Shown one piece after another: positions 8,477 through 16,699 of a stretch of 19,874 nt of DNA. Numbering within the stretch: position 1 is the stretch's first letter; every line of letters begins with the position of its first letter. Origin of the DNA: Erythrobacter sp. (GTDB taxonomy: Bacteria; Pseudomonadota; Alphaproteobacteria; Sphingomonadales; Sphingomonadaceae); assembly GCA_002695185.1 (NCBI GenBank), contig NZOF01000151.1, positions 4,065 to 23,938 of the forward strand, read 5' to 3'. The position numbers and the translations under genes were made by a program. The notes below the pieces were generated by a model. It searched no databases and was not told where the DNA came from. It worked only from the letters and a program-made list of their open reading frames with translations.

Positions 8477-9693
8477 GGCAGCGTCCCCTGACGGTTGCCG
8501 TTCCCGCCATTGAGCAGCCAGATATCGCGCTCAATGCGCTGCATGGTTGCAAAGGTGGCGGCCTCATCCGCGCCGCTGACTTGCGGCAGGCGATCCACTT
8601 CGCGATCCAGCGGCCCGATCCTATTGACGAACGGTAAGCTTGCGAATGCGGTGGGCTCCTCCGCAACCTCGATTGCGACTAGGCGGGGCGCCGTTGTCGC
8701 CTGCTGCACCTCGCGAACCGACTGAGTGAAGGCTTGGGCAATTTGGTAGCCAAGGCCCGTGCCATAGACACTGTCCGGACCGAGCTTTCCGCGAAGGAAT
8801 TCAGCCGCGCTATGATGGGGTTCGCCAATGCGTCCGCCTTGGCTGGTTTCCAGATAAGTACCCGCTCTTTCCAGCCAGGCGCGCTCCTGTTCGTGAGGCG
8901 CCGGTCGCACTTCCTCGATGAAATCGCCGCGCGAATAGTAAGCCGAACGGATCGTTGCCCCGGCAGCGCGTAAACTCTTCTCGACGGTGGCGGCGGAACT
9001 GCCGGGCCGCAAGTGAAGGAGCTGGATCGTAGTGTCAGTCGGATCGCGATACGCTGCAAGTCGAATCGAATAGAGCCAGAAATCCTCGTCTGAAAGCGCG
9101 ACAGGCACAACGCCGAACGCGGGATGATTAGGCGCGGTAGCCCTTCCGTCGCTCATGGCCAATCGGTTGAGAACCCTGCCCTCCACATCGCGGAGGACGA
9201 CGTAGAATCGCCCGGTCTCGGCGGTGAGACCGGGCGGGCTGCAACTCGTGGTGGGCGGCGGTGGCGGTGGGGCGCCTTCGGCAACCGGTTCTCGGAACAA
9301 CTGCGAGGGACGTTCTTCGATGAAGGCGAACGGCGTCACTTGGCCCGTCTCGCTGGTAAAGTGTTGCAGGGGCTCGGAGAAGATGCGTTCCTTGTCGGGC
9401 GAGAACGTCAGCGGCGCACCGAACAGGGTGAACCGGTCGGCGCTCTTGCCCTTGAATCGCGCGATGGTGCGTACGGTGATGATGCCGGTCGGACGCGCGT
9501 CACCGCCCCTGGTGCCGTCATCCTCCACGAGCACCAGATCGGCGTATGTCGCCGCATCCAGCATTTCATTCGCGAAATATTGGCCGCTGGCATGACCGAC
9601 GGGTTCGGGGCGCTGGCTGTACGTACAGGCGTTTGCGGTTTCGGGCACCGCGCAGACGGCGATAAGGAACGCGATCAGGACAGATCTATTCAT
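8473..9693 (-). CDS. Secreted 406-residue protein with an N-terminal NTR/TIMP-like candidate domain
   Basis: The ATG at 9693 is preceded by GAGGAGAG at a good distance and gives signal peptide MNRSVLIAFLIAVCAVPETANA, with cleavage leaving a cysteine as the first mature residue (CTYSQ). Residues about 45-100 (YADLVLVEDDG, IITVRTIARFKG, RFTLFG) resemble the first strands of NTR/TIMP domains, where an N-terminal cysteine is typical; TIMPs use it against metalloprotease zinc. This is pattern similarity only. After a Pro-rich stretch, the region about 230-390 (IQLLHLRPGSSAATVEKSL, then RLVAIEVAEEPTAFASLP) could be another propeptide/inhibitor-like fold, but I cannot name it. It overlaps the upstream gene by 8 nt and the downstream gene by 4 nt. 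Confidence 0.75.
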   Translation of the reverse strand: MNRSVLIAFLIAVCAVPETANACTYSQRPEPVGHASGQYFANEMLDAATYADLVLVEDDGTRGGDARPTGIITVRTIARFKGKSADRFTLFGAPLTFSPDKERIFSEPLQHFTSETGQVTPFAFIEERPSQLFREPVAEGAPPPPPPTTSCSPPGLTAETGRFYVVLRDVEGRVLNRLAMSDGRATAPNHPAFGVVPVALSDEDFWLYSIRLAAYRDPTDTTIQLLHLRPGSSAATVEKSLRAAGATIRSAYYSRGDFIEEVRPAPHEQERAWLERAGTYLETSQGGRIGEPHHSAAEFLRGKLGPDSVYGTGLGYQIAQAFTQSVREVQQATTAPRLVAIEVAEEPTAFASLPFVNRIGPLDREVDRLPQVSGADEAATFATMQRIERDIWLLNGGNGNRQGTLP

Positions 9694-12052
9694 TTCGTTC
9701 ACTCTCCTCGGTCCGCAACGCACCTGCGATGGGCGCCAATCGTTCGCGCAATTCATCGAGTGCGATTGGTTCCGGATGGAGTGAGACCGGACGCACCATG
9801 CCCTCCTCGTCGATGCGCGAGGGCGGCACCCAAGGGATCGAGATGAACCAGCGACCTTCCGTGCGCGCTGCGCCCTCTCCACCCTGGACATAGGCCGAGT
9901 GCCGGTAGAGCGCGTCGTTTAGATGCAGCACCCACCGCGATCCGGGTTCGAGCGAGTTTGGCAGTCCGGCCAGCAACACCGGCTCGTCCATCCCTTGCCC
10001 GTAAACGCGGTCCCCCGTTTCGTTCAGGCGCTCGCCCGAGGCAAGCCGCTGGCGCAGCTCGCTTCCTGGAGCGACATCGCCAGATAAGGTCTCGACTATT
10101 CGCCAGCGGACCGTGGACGCAAATCCGTCGGGCCCATTATCGAATGTATCGATCCCCACCGGCTCGGCGATCACGATATCGGTGGCGAGCACTGCGCGTT
10201 TTTCGACCGTTGCCCGCCCGTTCATGTCCTCCAGCGCCTCGATCGGGTCAAACCCTGCCCGCCGAAGATCTTCGATCCGGTCCAGCGTCTGGCCGTAGGC
10301 GACGAGAAAATGCGTCTGTTGCAGCGATCCGGCTCCGGAGGGTTTGCTGGCGATCCAGCGGCTGTCGGTCTCGCCGGGGCGTGGCGGTTCGAGCCGCATG
10401 ATCGGCGTCTGCTCGACCAGCGCACGGATGGCGGAAAAGTCCGGATGCGCCTCCAGCGGATACCAGATGGCCTCGGGATCGCTGCGGATCGCGATGTCCT
10501 GTCGGTAGACGGCGGACTGGTTTTCCATCGTCAGCCGGACCAGCGCCGGGAATTCGATCCTGCCCGCTACTGCCGCCTCGGAGAGTGCGCGCACATTCTC
10601 GGGACGCACTCCGACATAGCCTTCGATCTCGTTAATGGTGATCTGCGCCTCGAGACCAATTGCGGCCAGCTGATTGGCGATGTCGTCGCGTGCGGCACTC
10701 AGTGCATTCGCACCATGCGGCACTACCTGCCCAGTCACGAAGGGCCGGAGCGCGGTGGGAGCGAGGGCATCGAGCGAGACCGCATCGGTGTGAAAGACAT
10801 GGGCCGTGGCCTGCCCCTCGTCGACGTAGATCTGCGCGATTATGTCGCCGCGTTCCGCCATCACGCGATCTCGCCAACTGCGCAAGTCGGCAAAACGCGC
10901 CATGTCTGCAGCGTAGTCGGCTTCGGCCGCCGCCCGGCTGCCCAGTTCGCGCGTCCGATCGGCCAGCGCCGCCTGTTCGCGCTGCCTGTCCCAGACGTCG
11001 CGCGGCATAATCCCGCGCACAACGCGATAGGGGCCGGGGCATCCGTCGGTACCGACAGTGTCGATCGGCGGTGTCACTTCGCCCGGCTGCAGGCCCATCA
11101 GCACGACATCGCTGTTCGCAAAGACCTTGCCGCCGGAGAACCTGTTCATCACCGCGACGCGCGCCGGATCGGTCAGGTCGAGCGCCTCGCTTTGTTCCCA
11201 TATCGCGATTCTGGGATCTTCACCTTCGGGATGAAGCCACAGGCATCCATCGCGCAGCTCGAGCCTCGCGGGGACATCCGGCACGCCGACGAGCGTGCGC
11301 GGCATACCATCGGTTCGGAACGCGAATTGGGGAAAGCTTTTGACGCGAAAGTCGCCCGGCGGGATCGGCGGCGCGGGAACCGGGAACGGGTCTGGTTCCT
11401 CGAACACCACGTAATCCGGCAGATCGATCTCTCCGCGCGCAGCGGCCTCGCGGATCGGATCGGCGCTCTGGCCGAGCTGGATTTCGACCTTGCCGGTCGT
11501 GACATTGCTGCCTGCACCAAACCAGTTAATGCCGAGACGGGACAGGTCCTCGACCAGACGATCCTGCGTCGCCCGCAGCTCGATCAATGATGGTCCGGGC
11601 CGTTCGACGGGGAAGAACAGCGGGTCGTTGGTATACTTTGCAAGCGTTGCCGCCGCGTCGCGGGTAAAGGCGACGGCCACACCGTAAGTCGGCTCGTGCT
11701 GGATCCACAGTCCGGCAAATGTGTCCGGTTCCTTCTCGCGAAGAACGCCTTGCAGATTACCGATGGAATCGTCGGGCGCCGCGGGTAGTGGTGGTGGCCC
11801 CGGTTCGGTGCGCGGGCCAATCGAGCCGCGCAACTGGATTTCGATGCGACGGTGCGCCTCCTCCACGCTCACGCAGTAGGCGCGGGCATACCAGGCGGTT
11901 TCGGCGAACTCGCCCTTGAAATTCTCAATGCCGTCAATCTCTTCGGCGGTAAGATTTGGACAGGTTTCTGAAAGAGGCTTTTCCTCCTGCGCATGGGCGG
12001 GCGGCGCCAGTGCGAAAACGACCGCGCCCGCGGAAAGCATAAATCGCATCAT
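9686..12052 (-). CDS. 788-residue secreted multimodule protein: two prodomain-like modules, DGC module, NTR-like C-terminal part
   Basis: A signal peptide ending AHA-QEE (about residue 21) indicates secretion without a lipid anchor. Order of parts: a Cys-containing N-terminal segment; a prodomain-like module at about 110-215 (GLWIQHEPTYGVAVAFT, ATLAKYTNDPLFFP, TTGKVEIQLG); a DGC module at about 235-345 (LELRDGCLWL at 265-272, GCPGPYRVV near 337); a helical stretch; a second prodomain-like module at about 392-508 (RGDIIAQIYVDEGQATAHVF, QITINEIEGYVGV); and a C-terminal region at about 615-745 that may be an NTR-like barrel. The two prodomain-like copies are clearly different, so this is an old internal duplication. 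The start ATG overlaps the serpin stop by 4 nt. A scaffold or multi-target inhibitor role is inference. Confidence 0.8.
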   Translation of the reverse strand: MMRFMLSAGAVVFALAPPAHAQEEKPLSETCPNLTAEEIDGIENFKGEFAETAWYARAYCVSVEEAHRRIEIQLRGSIGPRTEPGPPPLPAAPDDSIGNLQGVLREKEPDTFAGLWIQHEPTYGVAVAFTRDAAATLAKYTNDPLFFPVERPGPSLIELRATQDRLVEDLSRLGINWFGAGSNVTTGKVEIQLGQSADPIREAAARGEIDLPDYVVFEEPDPFPVPAPPIPPGDFRVKSFPQFAFRTDGMPRTLVGVPDVPARLELRDGCLWLHPEGEDPRIAIWEQSEALDLTDPARVAVMNRFSGGKVFANSDVVLMGLQPGEVTPPIDTVGTDGCPGPYRVVRGIMPRDVWDRQREQAALADRTRELGSRAAAEADYAADMARFADLRSWRDRVMAERGDIIAQIYVDEGQATAHVFHTDAVSLDALAPTALRPFVTGQVVPHGANALSAARDDIANQLAAIGLEAQITINEIEGYVGVRPENVRALSEAAVAGRIEFPALVRLTMENQSAVYRQDIAIRSDPEAIWYPLEAHPDFSAIRALVEQTPIMRLEPPRPGETDSRWIASKPSGAGSLQQTHFLVAYGQTLDRIEDLRRAGFDPIEALEDMNGRATVEKRAVLATDIVIAEPVGIDTFDNGPDGFASTVRWRIVETLSGDVAPGSELRQRLASGERLNETGDRVYGQGMDEPVLLAGLPNSLEPGSRWVLHLNDALYRHSAYVQGGEGAARTEGRWFISIPWVPPSRIDEEGMVRPVSLHPEPIALDELRERLAPIAGALRTEESERNE

Positions 12053-13320
12053 GACGCCTTCTCCACCGGGGTCGGGTCAGCGATGCGACCGATAAAGATT
12101 AGCGCGCCGCTCGCCCGGTCGCGGATGGTGACGAGGAACGGCCGATCGACGATCATACGGGGCACGTCCGGCACCAACCGCGCGCCAACCACTACGATCT
12201 TCACAGCCGTTGCCGCTGCCGCCTCAGTGCCTTCTTTATCGACCCGCAAAAAGGTTGCGTGGGCGACATCGTCGATCCTGAGCGGCGCGTTGGCCATGCC
12301 GGAAAAGTTCGCGCATGCTTCTGCGAAGGCGCAGGGCATGCCAGCAGCAATCAGCGCTTCTTTCACGCTCTGGTCGAAGCGCGCTTCGAAGCGGGGCAGA
12401 CGAAGCAGAATGGTCTGCTCTGTTGAAGCGCCCAAATCGAACTTCGCATCGCTGCCCTGATCGGCAAGCATAAACGAAAGTGCGTGAAGGTTCTGCTCCC
12501 ACCTTCTCAGGGTCTGGGCATCGTTCGGCAGAAACACTTCCATCACGAAGCGCTGGCTCTTGCCATAGGGCAATGCCACCGCTTGCCCGTCGCGGGTCTC
12601 GCGATATTGCAGCGGCGCGAGCCGCTCCATCATGTGGGCCGCAACCTTCGAGCCGTCCCCGCGGGTGAATTCGCCTGTGGAGCCGTCCTCGAACGGCACG
12701 GTCCAGTCGGCCCTGAACCAGACCGCGTTAGTCAACACCGCGGCAGTGCTATCGTTGAAGCCGCTCGCATCGACGATCTTGTTGATCCGCTCGCGCGTTT
12801 CCTCGGAGACCCAACCGTTGATCCGGTTCGCCGCGCTCTGCGGATCGCCCCCGAAATCGACAGTGTCCGCGGTCGCGCCGAACGCCGCGCGGGTAGTCCG
12901 CAAATAGTCCGCCTCGAAGGTCAGCTCGTCGGAAAGCCAGAGCGCGTTGGCGACCGAAAGCGCTACTTTGTCGTCTCGCGTTTCGGTCAGGAAATCGTCG
13001 TAGGCTTTGACCAGCAACTCCGGCCGAGTGGCCGCTTCCCAGCCAAGCAGATCCCGCATTTCTGCTTCGGTCTGCCCTCGCGCCCCCAACAGCGCAAGAC
13101 CCAATCCTTCGCTCAGAGATAAGGGCGAGACGAACAGATTGTCGTTGGGTCCGGCCGCCTCGGCCAGCTCAGGATAAAGCCGGGCGGCGAGCCGTGCCTG
13201 TCCCGAAGTCAGATCATACGAGATGGCGTCCTTTGCCGCATCGCCCGGGCTTTGCTGCGGAGTGGTCGTGCAAGCCGCGAGAGTGGCTGCGAAGGCTGCG
13301 GTGAGTATTGCGGCTCTCAT
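12049..13320 (-). CDS. Serpin-family lipoprotein (inhibitory type)
   Basis: The predicted product has 423 residues. The signal peptide ends in LAAC (Cys17), so the serpin should be membrane-anchored. Serpin landmarks run the full length: NLFVSPLSLSEGLGLALLGARG (62-83, beginning), ANALWLSDE near 124, LTNAVWFRADWTVPF near 196, and the C-terminal PFLVTIRDRASGALIFIGRI near 394. The hinge KEGTEAAAAT (362-371) has the small-residue P15-P9 pattern of inhibitory serpins. Counting from it places P1 near Val378 (VVVGAR), with Arg381 as an alternative because the loop is about five residues longer than in alpha-1-antitrypsin. Serpins trap S1 and some other proteases irreversibly. A secreted S1 protease lies in the same window. 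4-nt overlaps on both sides show tight coupling. Confidence 0.95.
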   Translation of the reverse strand: MRAAILTAAFAATLAACTTTPQQSPGDAAKDAISYDLTSGQARLAARLYPELAEAAGPNDNLFVSPLSLSEGLGLALLGARGQTEAEMRDLLGWEAATRPELLVKAYDDFLTETRDDKVALSVANALWLSDELTFEADYLRTTRAAFGATADTVDFGGDPQSAANRINGWVSEETRERINKIVDASGFNDSTAAVLTNAVWFRADWTVPFEDGSTGEFTRGDGSKVAAHMMERLAPLQYRETRDGQAVALPYGKSQRFVMEVFLPNDAQTLRRWEQNLHALSFMLADQGSDAKFDLGASTEQTILLRLPRFEARFDQSVKEALIAAGMPCAFAEACANFSGMANAPLRIDDVAHATFLRVDKEGTEAAAATAVKIVVVGARLVPDVPRMIVDRPFLVTIRDRASGALIFIGRIADPTPVEKAS

Positions 13321-14717
13321 CGATCCTGCTCCAGAAACTCCGACAGCCACTCGGGAAGCGGCCGCAGATAGCCTTCGGGCGTCCGGCACAGGCCTATACT
13401 AAGGCTGCTGCCCGGCGGACAGTTCGCGGGGTCCACTACCGGGGGCGGCGGACTCATGATGACCATCAAAGCATCGATCGGCGGCATTCGCACGCCGTCC
13501 AGCCCAATTTGCCCGCGGCCCGCCTGCCGCTGCTCGAGCCAGGTGTAAGCGCGCCGCGCTAACGCTTCATCTAGGCCGTAACTCTCCCGCAACCGGCGCA
13601 GCGCGTTGACCTCGTTATCGCTCGCCTGCTGCCGGTCTCGCGCGTCGGCGCTTTCCAGCCCTTCCACCTTGATGACCTTACCCGGCCCGCAGGCCGCGTG
13701 GATTGGGCCGACCAGCACCGGCTCGGTCACTTCATAAATTGACCCCATGAACACGACTGTCTCGCCCACGCGAGCATAACCGGGAGTCTCTTCGCGGCCG
13801 AAGGCGAGGTAGTTCTGCGCGTCGACGAAGAGGCGTGCTCCGAAGGGAAACAGCACCAAAGCATCGTCATGGTTCGCTGCCCTGAAACAGCCGTCCTCGA
13901 GGACGATCTTTGCGCGGCTGCCGATGGCATTTACGGAACCGGCGGGCCGGTCGTGACGGGGAAAGATGCGGATGTGCGGTGCGACCGCTGCGGGCACGGC
14001 TTCGTCGCGCGCAGCAGGACGCGGCGGATTGATCAGCGGAACAATGGGCGCAGCGCGGAACTTCAGGTTCACCGGTTCCGGTATCGTCACGCCCTTGCGA
14101 GCGACCAGCGCGCGGAACTCTTCCTCCGACACCACCACCTCGGCGGTGACATGGTTGGCGGCGATCCCGGTCGACTGCAGCACCCGGTCCTCCCGGAAAG
14201 TCTCCCACATCCACTGCGCGTCAGTCTGCATCTGCTCCATTGACCAGCGCACCGTCTTGCCGAAGAAGCGCGGATGGCGCGTGTACTTGCGCAAGGTTCC
14301 CGGGCCAGCGCGCAGGAACTGGAAGACAACCGAGGGATCACCTTCGTTATCGTAGTAGACAGAGACGTAATTACCGCGCTCCTCGCGCTCGAGTCGGCGA
14401 GAGAGCTCCGCCACTTCGTCACTCACTCGACCTTGAAAATCCGCGACACGCTGGAACTGCTCGTCCGCTGCAATCTGCTCGGCCGTGCGCGACGGCGGGT
14501 CGCTTGGTAGAACTGCCGTGAATTCAGCCGGAGGCGCATTGAGGATCGTAGCGAAACCCCGCTCGCCAAATTCCGCCCTGAACGGCTGTTTGGATGTTTC
14601 CGGCGGCACCTTATCGGCCGTTGCAGTGCAACCGCCACTCACCATGACCGCCAGGAACGGCAACGCCAGACGCCTCAGCGCAAGCGGGAGAGAGTTCGTC
14701 GATCGCTTCGAAATCAC
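13317..14717 (-). CDS. Lipoprotein with prodomain-like and DGC modules; first gene of the overlapping cluster
   Basis: I chose the GTG at 14717, preceded by AGGG with 9-nt spacing; the frame also opens at a TTG at 14759 with no comparable support. This gives 466 residues. The signal peptide ends MVSGGC, a tolerable but weak lipobox. A prodomain-like module spans about 107-216 (RGNYVSVYYDNEGDPSVVFQ, GTLRKYTRHPRFF, VTAEVVVSEEEF). The DGC module follows (HIRIFPRHDRPAG, IVLEDGCF with the motif at 275-277, ALVLFPFG, YLAFGRE, AACG at 341-344). The C-terminal helical tail adds two cysteines. Side by side with the 14940-16139 protein it shares the ATIL segment, the module order and most motifs, so the two are paralogues. 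Its stop overlaps the serpin start (ATGA). Confidence 0.8.
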   Translation of the reverse strand: MISKRSTNSLPLALRRLALPFLAVMVSGGCTATADKVPPETSKQPFRAEFGERGFATILNAPPAEFTAVLPSDPPSRTAEQIAADEQFQRVADFQGRVSDEVAELSRRLEREERGNYVSVYYDNEGDPSVVFQFLRAGPGTLRKYTRHPRFFGKTVRWSMEQMQTDAQWMWETFREDRVLQSTGIAANHVTAEVVVSEEEFRALVARKGVTIPEPVNLKFRAAPIVPLINPPRPAARDEAVPAAVAPHIRIFPRHDRPAGSVNAIGSRAKIVLEDGCFRAANHDDALVLFPFGARLFVDAQNYLAFGREETPGYARVGETVVFMGSIYEVTEPVLVGPIHAACGPGKVIKVEGLESADARDRQQASDNEVNALRRLRESYGLDEALARRAYTWLEQRQAGRGQIGLDGVRMPPIDALMVIMSPPPPVVDPANCPPGSSLSIGLCRTPEGYLRPLPEWLSEFLEQDR

Positions 14718-14939
14718 GTGCAAGGACCCTTCATCTGTCGCAATTCTCGGGATTAACAACGCTGTGGGAGGTGTATCAGCACCAGCGTCGATGTAATCGC
14801 GTCGAAGCTCGAGGGAGCCATTAACGCCGGCCTATCCACCGAAAGCAGGCTGCGCGATGGTGATCGGTCCATCTCCCGTCATATCTCCGGCACACACCGA
14901 CAGCACATGGCCATGCCAGCACTAACCGCTCGCCCCTCG

Positions 14940-16139
14940 TCATCCTGCACCCCGCTCCACTGGTGGAGTGGGCGGGATAAGAATGGTCATCTCGCAGCAT
15001 TGCGGCTCGTCCATCCCGCCGCGAAGCCTTTTGTCCGCCAGGACGCGCTCCTGCTCCAGCAGGCAATCATTGGCCTGGCGCAGCGCTTCCGCCTTGCTCA
15101 GCCCCTCGCGCGCGGCGTTTTGCTGCACCGCGAACCACACCCCGCCATAACCCGCCGCCTGATCGAGCGATTTCACCGATACCACGCGGTGGCGCCCGCA
15201 GGCTTCGATCAGCGCTGGCGGAGGCTCTGCCACTTCTGCGCGGTAGCCGAGTTGCATGCGGGTACCGACCCGGGCCAATTGTCGCGCGTTAGCGGAGTGG
15301 CGAGACCGGAAGGCCAGATGCCCTTCCCGATCACGGTGCACGCCGACGCCGAGGGGAAACATGGCCAGAGGATCGTCAGCGCCCTCTTCGTCGATGAAAA
15401 AGCATCCGTCGCGCAGCACGATCGCATCGTATGTTGCCAGGTCGGGCGTGGGACCGGCCAGCGACTGTTCGTTCGGGAAGTAGCGGATCAAAGGCCGCAG
15501 CCCATCGGGGACAGCGGGGAGATCCGGCTCCGCCCATTCGCTGAAACGCAGAGCAAGATTAGGAGGAATAGCCCATCGCTTTGCGGTTCGCATCGCCTCG
15601 AACTCGGCACGGGGGAGCGCGATGTTTATCCACGGCACACCGATGTTGCCGAACCCGGGCGATGCGATCCCGTCACCGATACGGTCAGCCCATTCGCGAG
15701 CGATGCGGTCTTGGTCGGTGCGAGCGAAGCCGGCAGTGGCGGGCTGGAACAGCGGATTGCCGGTATAGCGCCGCAAGGTCGCCGCAGGCTCGTTTAGGAA
15801 ATAGGCGACGCCTGTGATCGTGCCCAGACCGTCATTCTCCGGCCCGTCGCGCCATCGCCATTCGATTCCCCCGAAGTTTCCGATCTCGCCACGCTTGAGA
15901 CGGCGCAACATGGGCAGATGTTGTTCCTCAAGCTTGTCGGCAAACCGCCAGCGGCGATCCTGCAGCGTTGGGGAATACGGCTCCGGCTCAAGCTGGGTGA
16001 CCGGCGCATAGGGCAGCGCCTCGAGAATCGTGGCGTATGCTTGACTTTGATCGGCCTGCGAAACGGAAGCCCCATCCGAACAGGCTGAAAGCATCATGAG
16101 AACAGCTGTAAAATGCCAGGGGATGACGCGGCTCCTCAT
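14940..16139 (-). CDS. Lipoprotein with prodomain-like and DGC modules (paralogue upstream of the cluster)
   Basis: The ATG at 16139 gives 399 residues with signal MRSRVIPWHFTAVLMMLSAC (lipobox LSAC). An ATG at 16175 is also possible but lengthens the n-region without a better ribosome binding site. The prodomain-like module lies at about 88-200 (GNFGGIEWRWRD, AATLRRYTGNPLFQP, WINIALPRAEF). The DGC module lies at about 216-322 (LIRYFPNEQ, IVLRDGCFFI with the motif at 244-246, PLAMFPLG, HLAFRSR, EACG at 312-315, VVSVKSL). A predicted helical tail ends in Cys-Cys and a Pro-rich stretch. A 222-nt gap without any gene I can support separates it from the next gene, so it may be its own transcription unit or share a longer mRNA. 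Confidence 0.8.
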   Translation of the reverse strand: MRSRVIPWHFTAVLMMLSACSDGASVSQADQSQAYATILEALPYAPVTQLEPEPYSPTLQDRRWRFADKLEEQHLPMLRRLKRGEIGNFGGIEWRWRDGPENDGLGTITGVAYFLNEPAATLRRYTGNPLFQPATAGFARTDQDRIAREWADRIGDGIASPGFGNIGVPWINIALPRAEFEAMRTAKRWAIPPNLALRFSEWAEPDLPAVPDGLRPLIRYFPNEQSLAGPTPDLATYDAIVLRDGCFFIDEEGADDPLAMFPLGVGVHRDREGHLAFRSRHSANARQLARVGTRMQLGYRAEVAEPPPALIEACGRHRVVSVKSLDQAAGYGGVWFAVQQNAAREGLSKAEALRQANDCLLEQERVLADKRLRGGMDEPQCCEMTILIPPTPPVERGAG

Positions 16140-16321
16140 GTTACAGTGGAACCTATTCAAACCACTCTGAACCATTGATAAATCAGGTCTGGACTTCGTT
16201 CGTGCTCGGGAATGCCGGCGCGTCGTACTCTACTAGGAGATTGGGTCCATGGCCTCCTCCGGCAGCTAGCTCTTGCGGGTGCTCGTTGACCTTCGCTCGG
16301 TTCGCTGCTTCGCGCCGTGTT

Positions 16322-16699
16322 TCAAGCCTCGCGGCAGCGAACCCAGCGCTTGCGTCCCGATCGCCACACCGACCCGTCATAGGAATGCGCCGCATCGTTC
16401 CAGTGAGCGATCAGGATGAGTTCTTTCCTGGTCGCATCTGCGGAAACCAGCGCGAGCCGCAATTCCGGTCCGCGCATCCACCACTGGGATACAGTAACCT
16501 CAATTTCTTGTTTATCATCGACGAGACGTGCCAGGAACAGTCCGGCGCTCGGCACATGCCCGAAGCCAAGTGACACCACTATCGGACGCTGATCCGCCGT
16601 CTTGCATGACAGTCCGCCAGTCGCATAAGCGGGTATACTGAGCGTAAAGAGCCCGAAAAATGCTAAGCTTCGAAAGAAAATCGACACTAAGATGCTCAT
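16322..16699 (-). CDS. Small secreted protein of unknown function
   Basis: The predicted product has 125 residues. The signal peptide MSILVSIFFRSLAFFGLFT continues to a likely AYA-T cleavage site near residue 26. The mature part of about 99 residues has two cysteines, one near each end (LSCKTADQ and RWVRCREA), which could close a disulphide around a compact beta-rich domain (PIVVSLGFG, EIEVTVSQWW, LRLALVSADA, ELILIAHW). The N- and C-terminal cysteine layout and size remind me of other small periplasmic proteins, but I cannot name a family. It is on the same strand as the lipoprotein cluster, 182 nt upstream of its nearest member. It has no obvious ribosome binding site. Confidence 0.65.
   Translation of the reverse strand: MSILVSIFFRSLAFFGLFTLSIPAYATGGLSCKTADQRPIVVSLGFGHVPSAGLFLARLVDDKQEIEVTVSQWWMRGPELRLALVSADATRKELILIAHWNDAAHSYDGSVWRSGRKRWVRCREA

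Noticed and set aside
9694..9891. 66-codon N-terminal extension of the 406-aa secreted protein
   Set aside because: It overlaps the 788-aa gene and would displace a good signal peptide. The start at 9693 has a strong ribosome binding site.
10310..11590. 426-codon open frame on the + strand
   Set aside because: It is antisense to the 788-aa protein, whose modules recur in other genes. Long antisense frames are common in GC-rich coding DNA, and this one shows no signal peptide or family motifs.
12484..13122. 212-codon open frame on the + strand
   Set aside because: It lies fully antisense to the serpin, which is unambiguous.
14907..15797. 296-codon open frame on the + strand
   Set aside because: It is antisense to the 399-aa lipoprotein, which has clear paralogues here. 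There is no ribosome binding site or recognisable domain.
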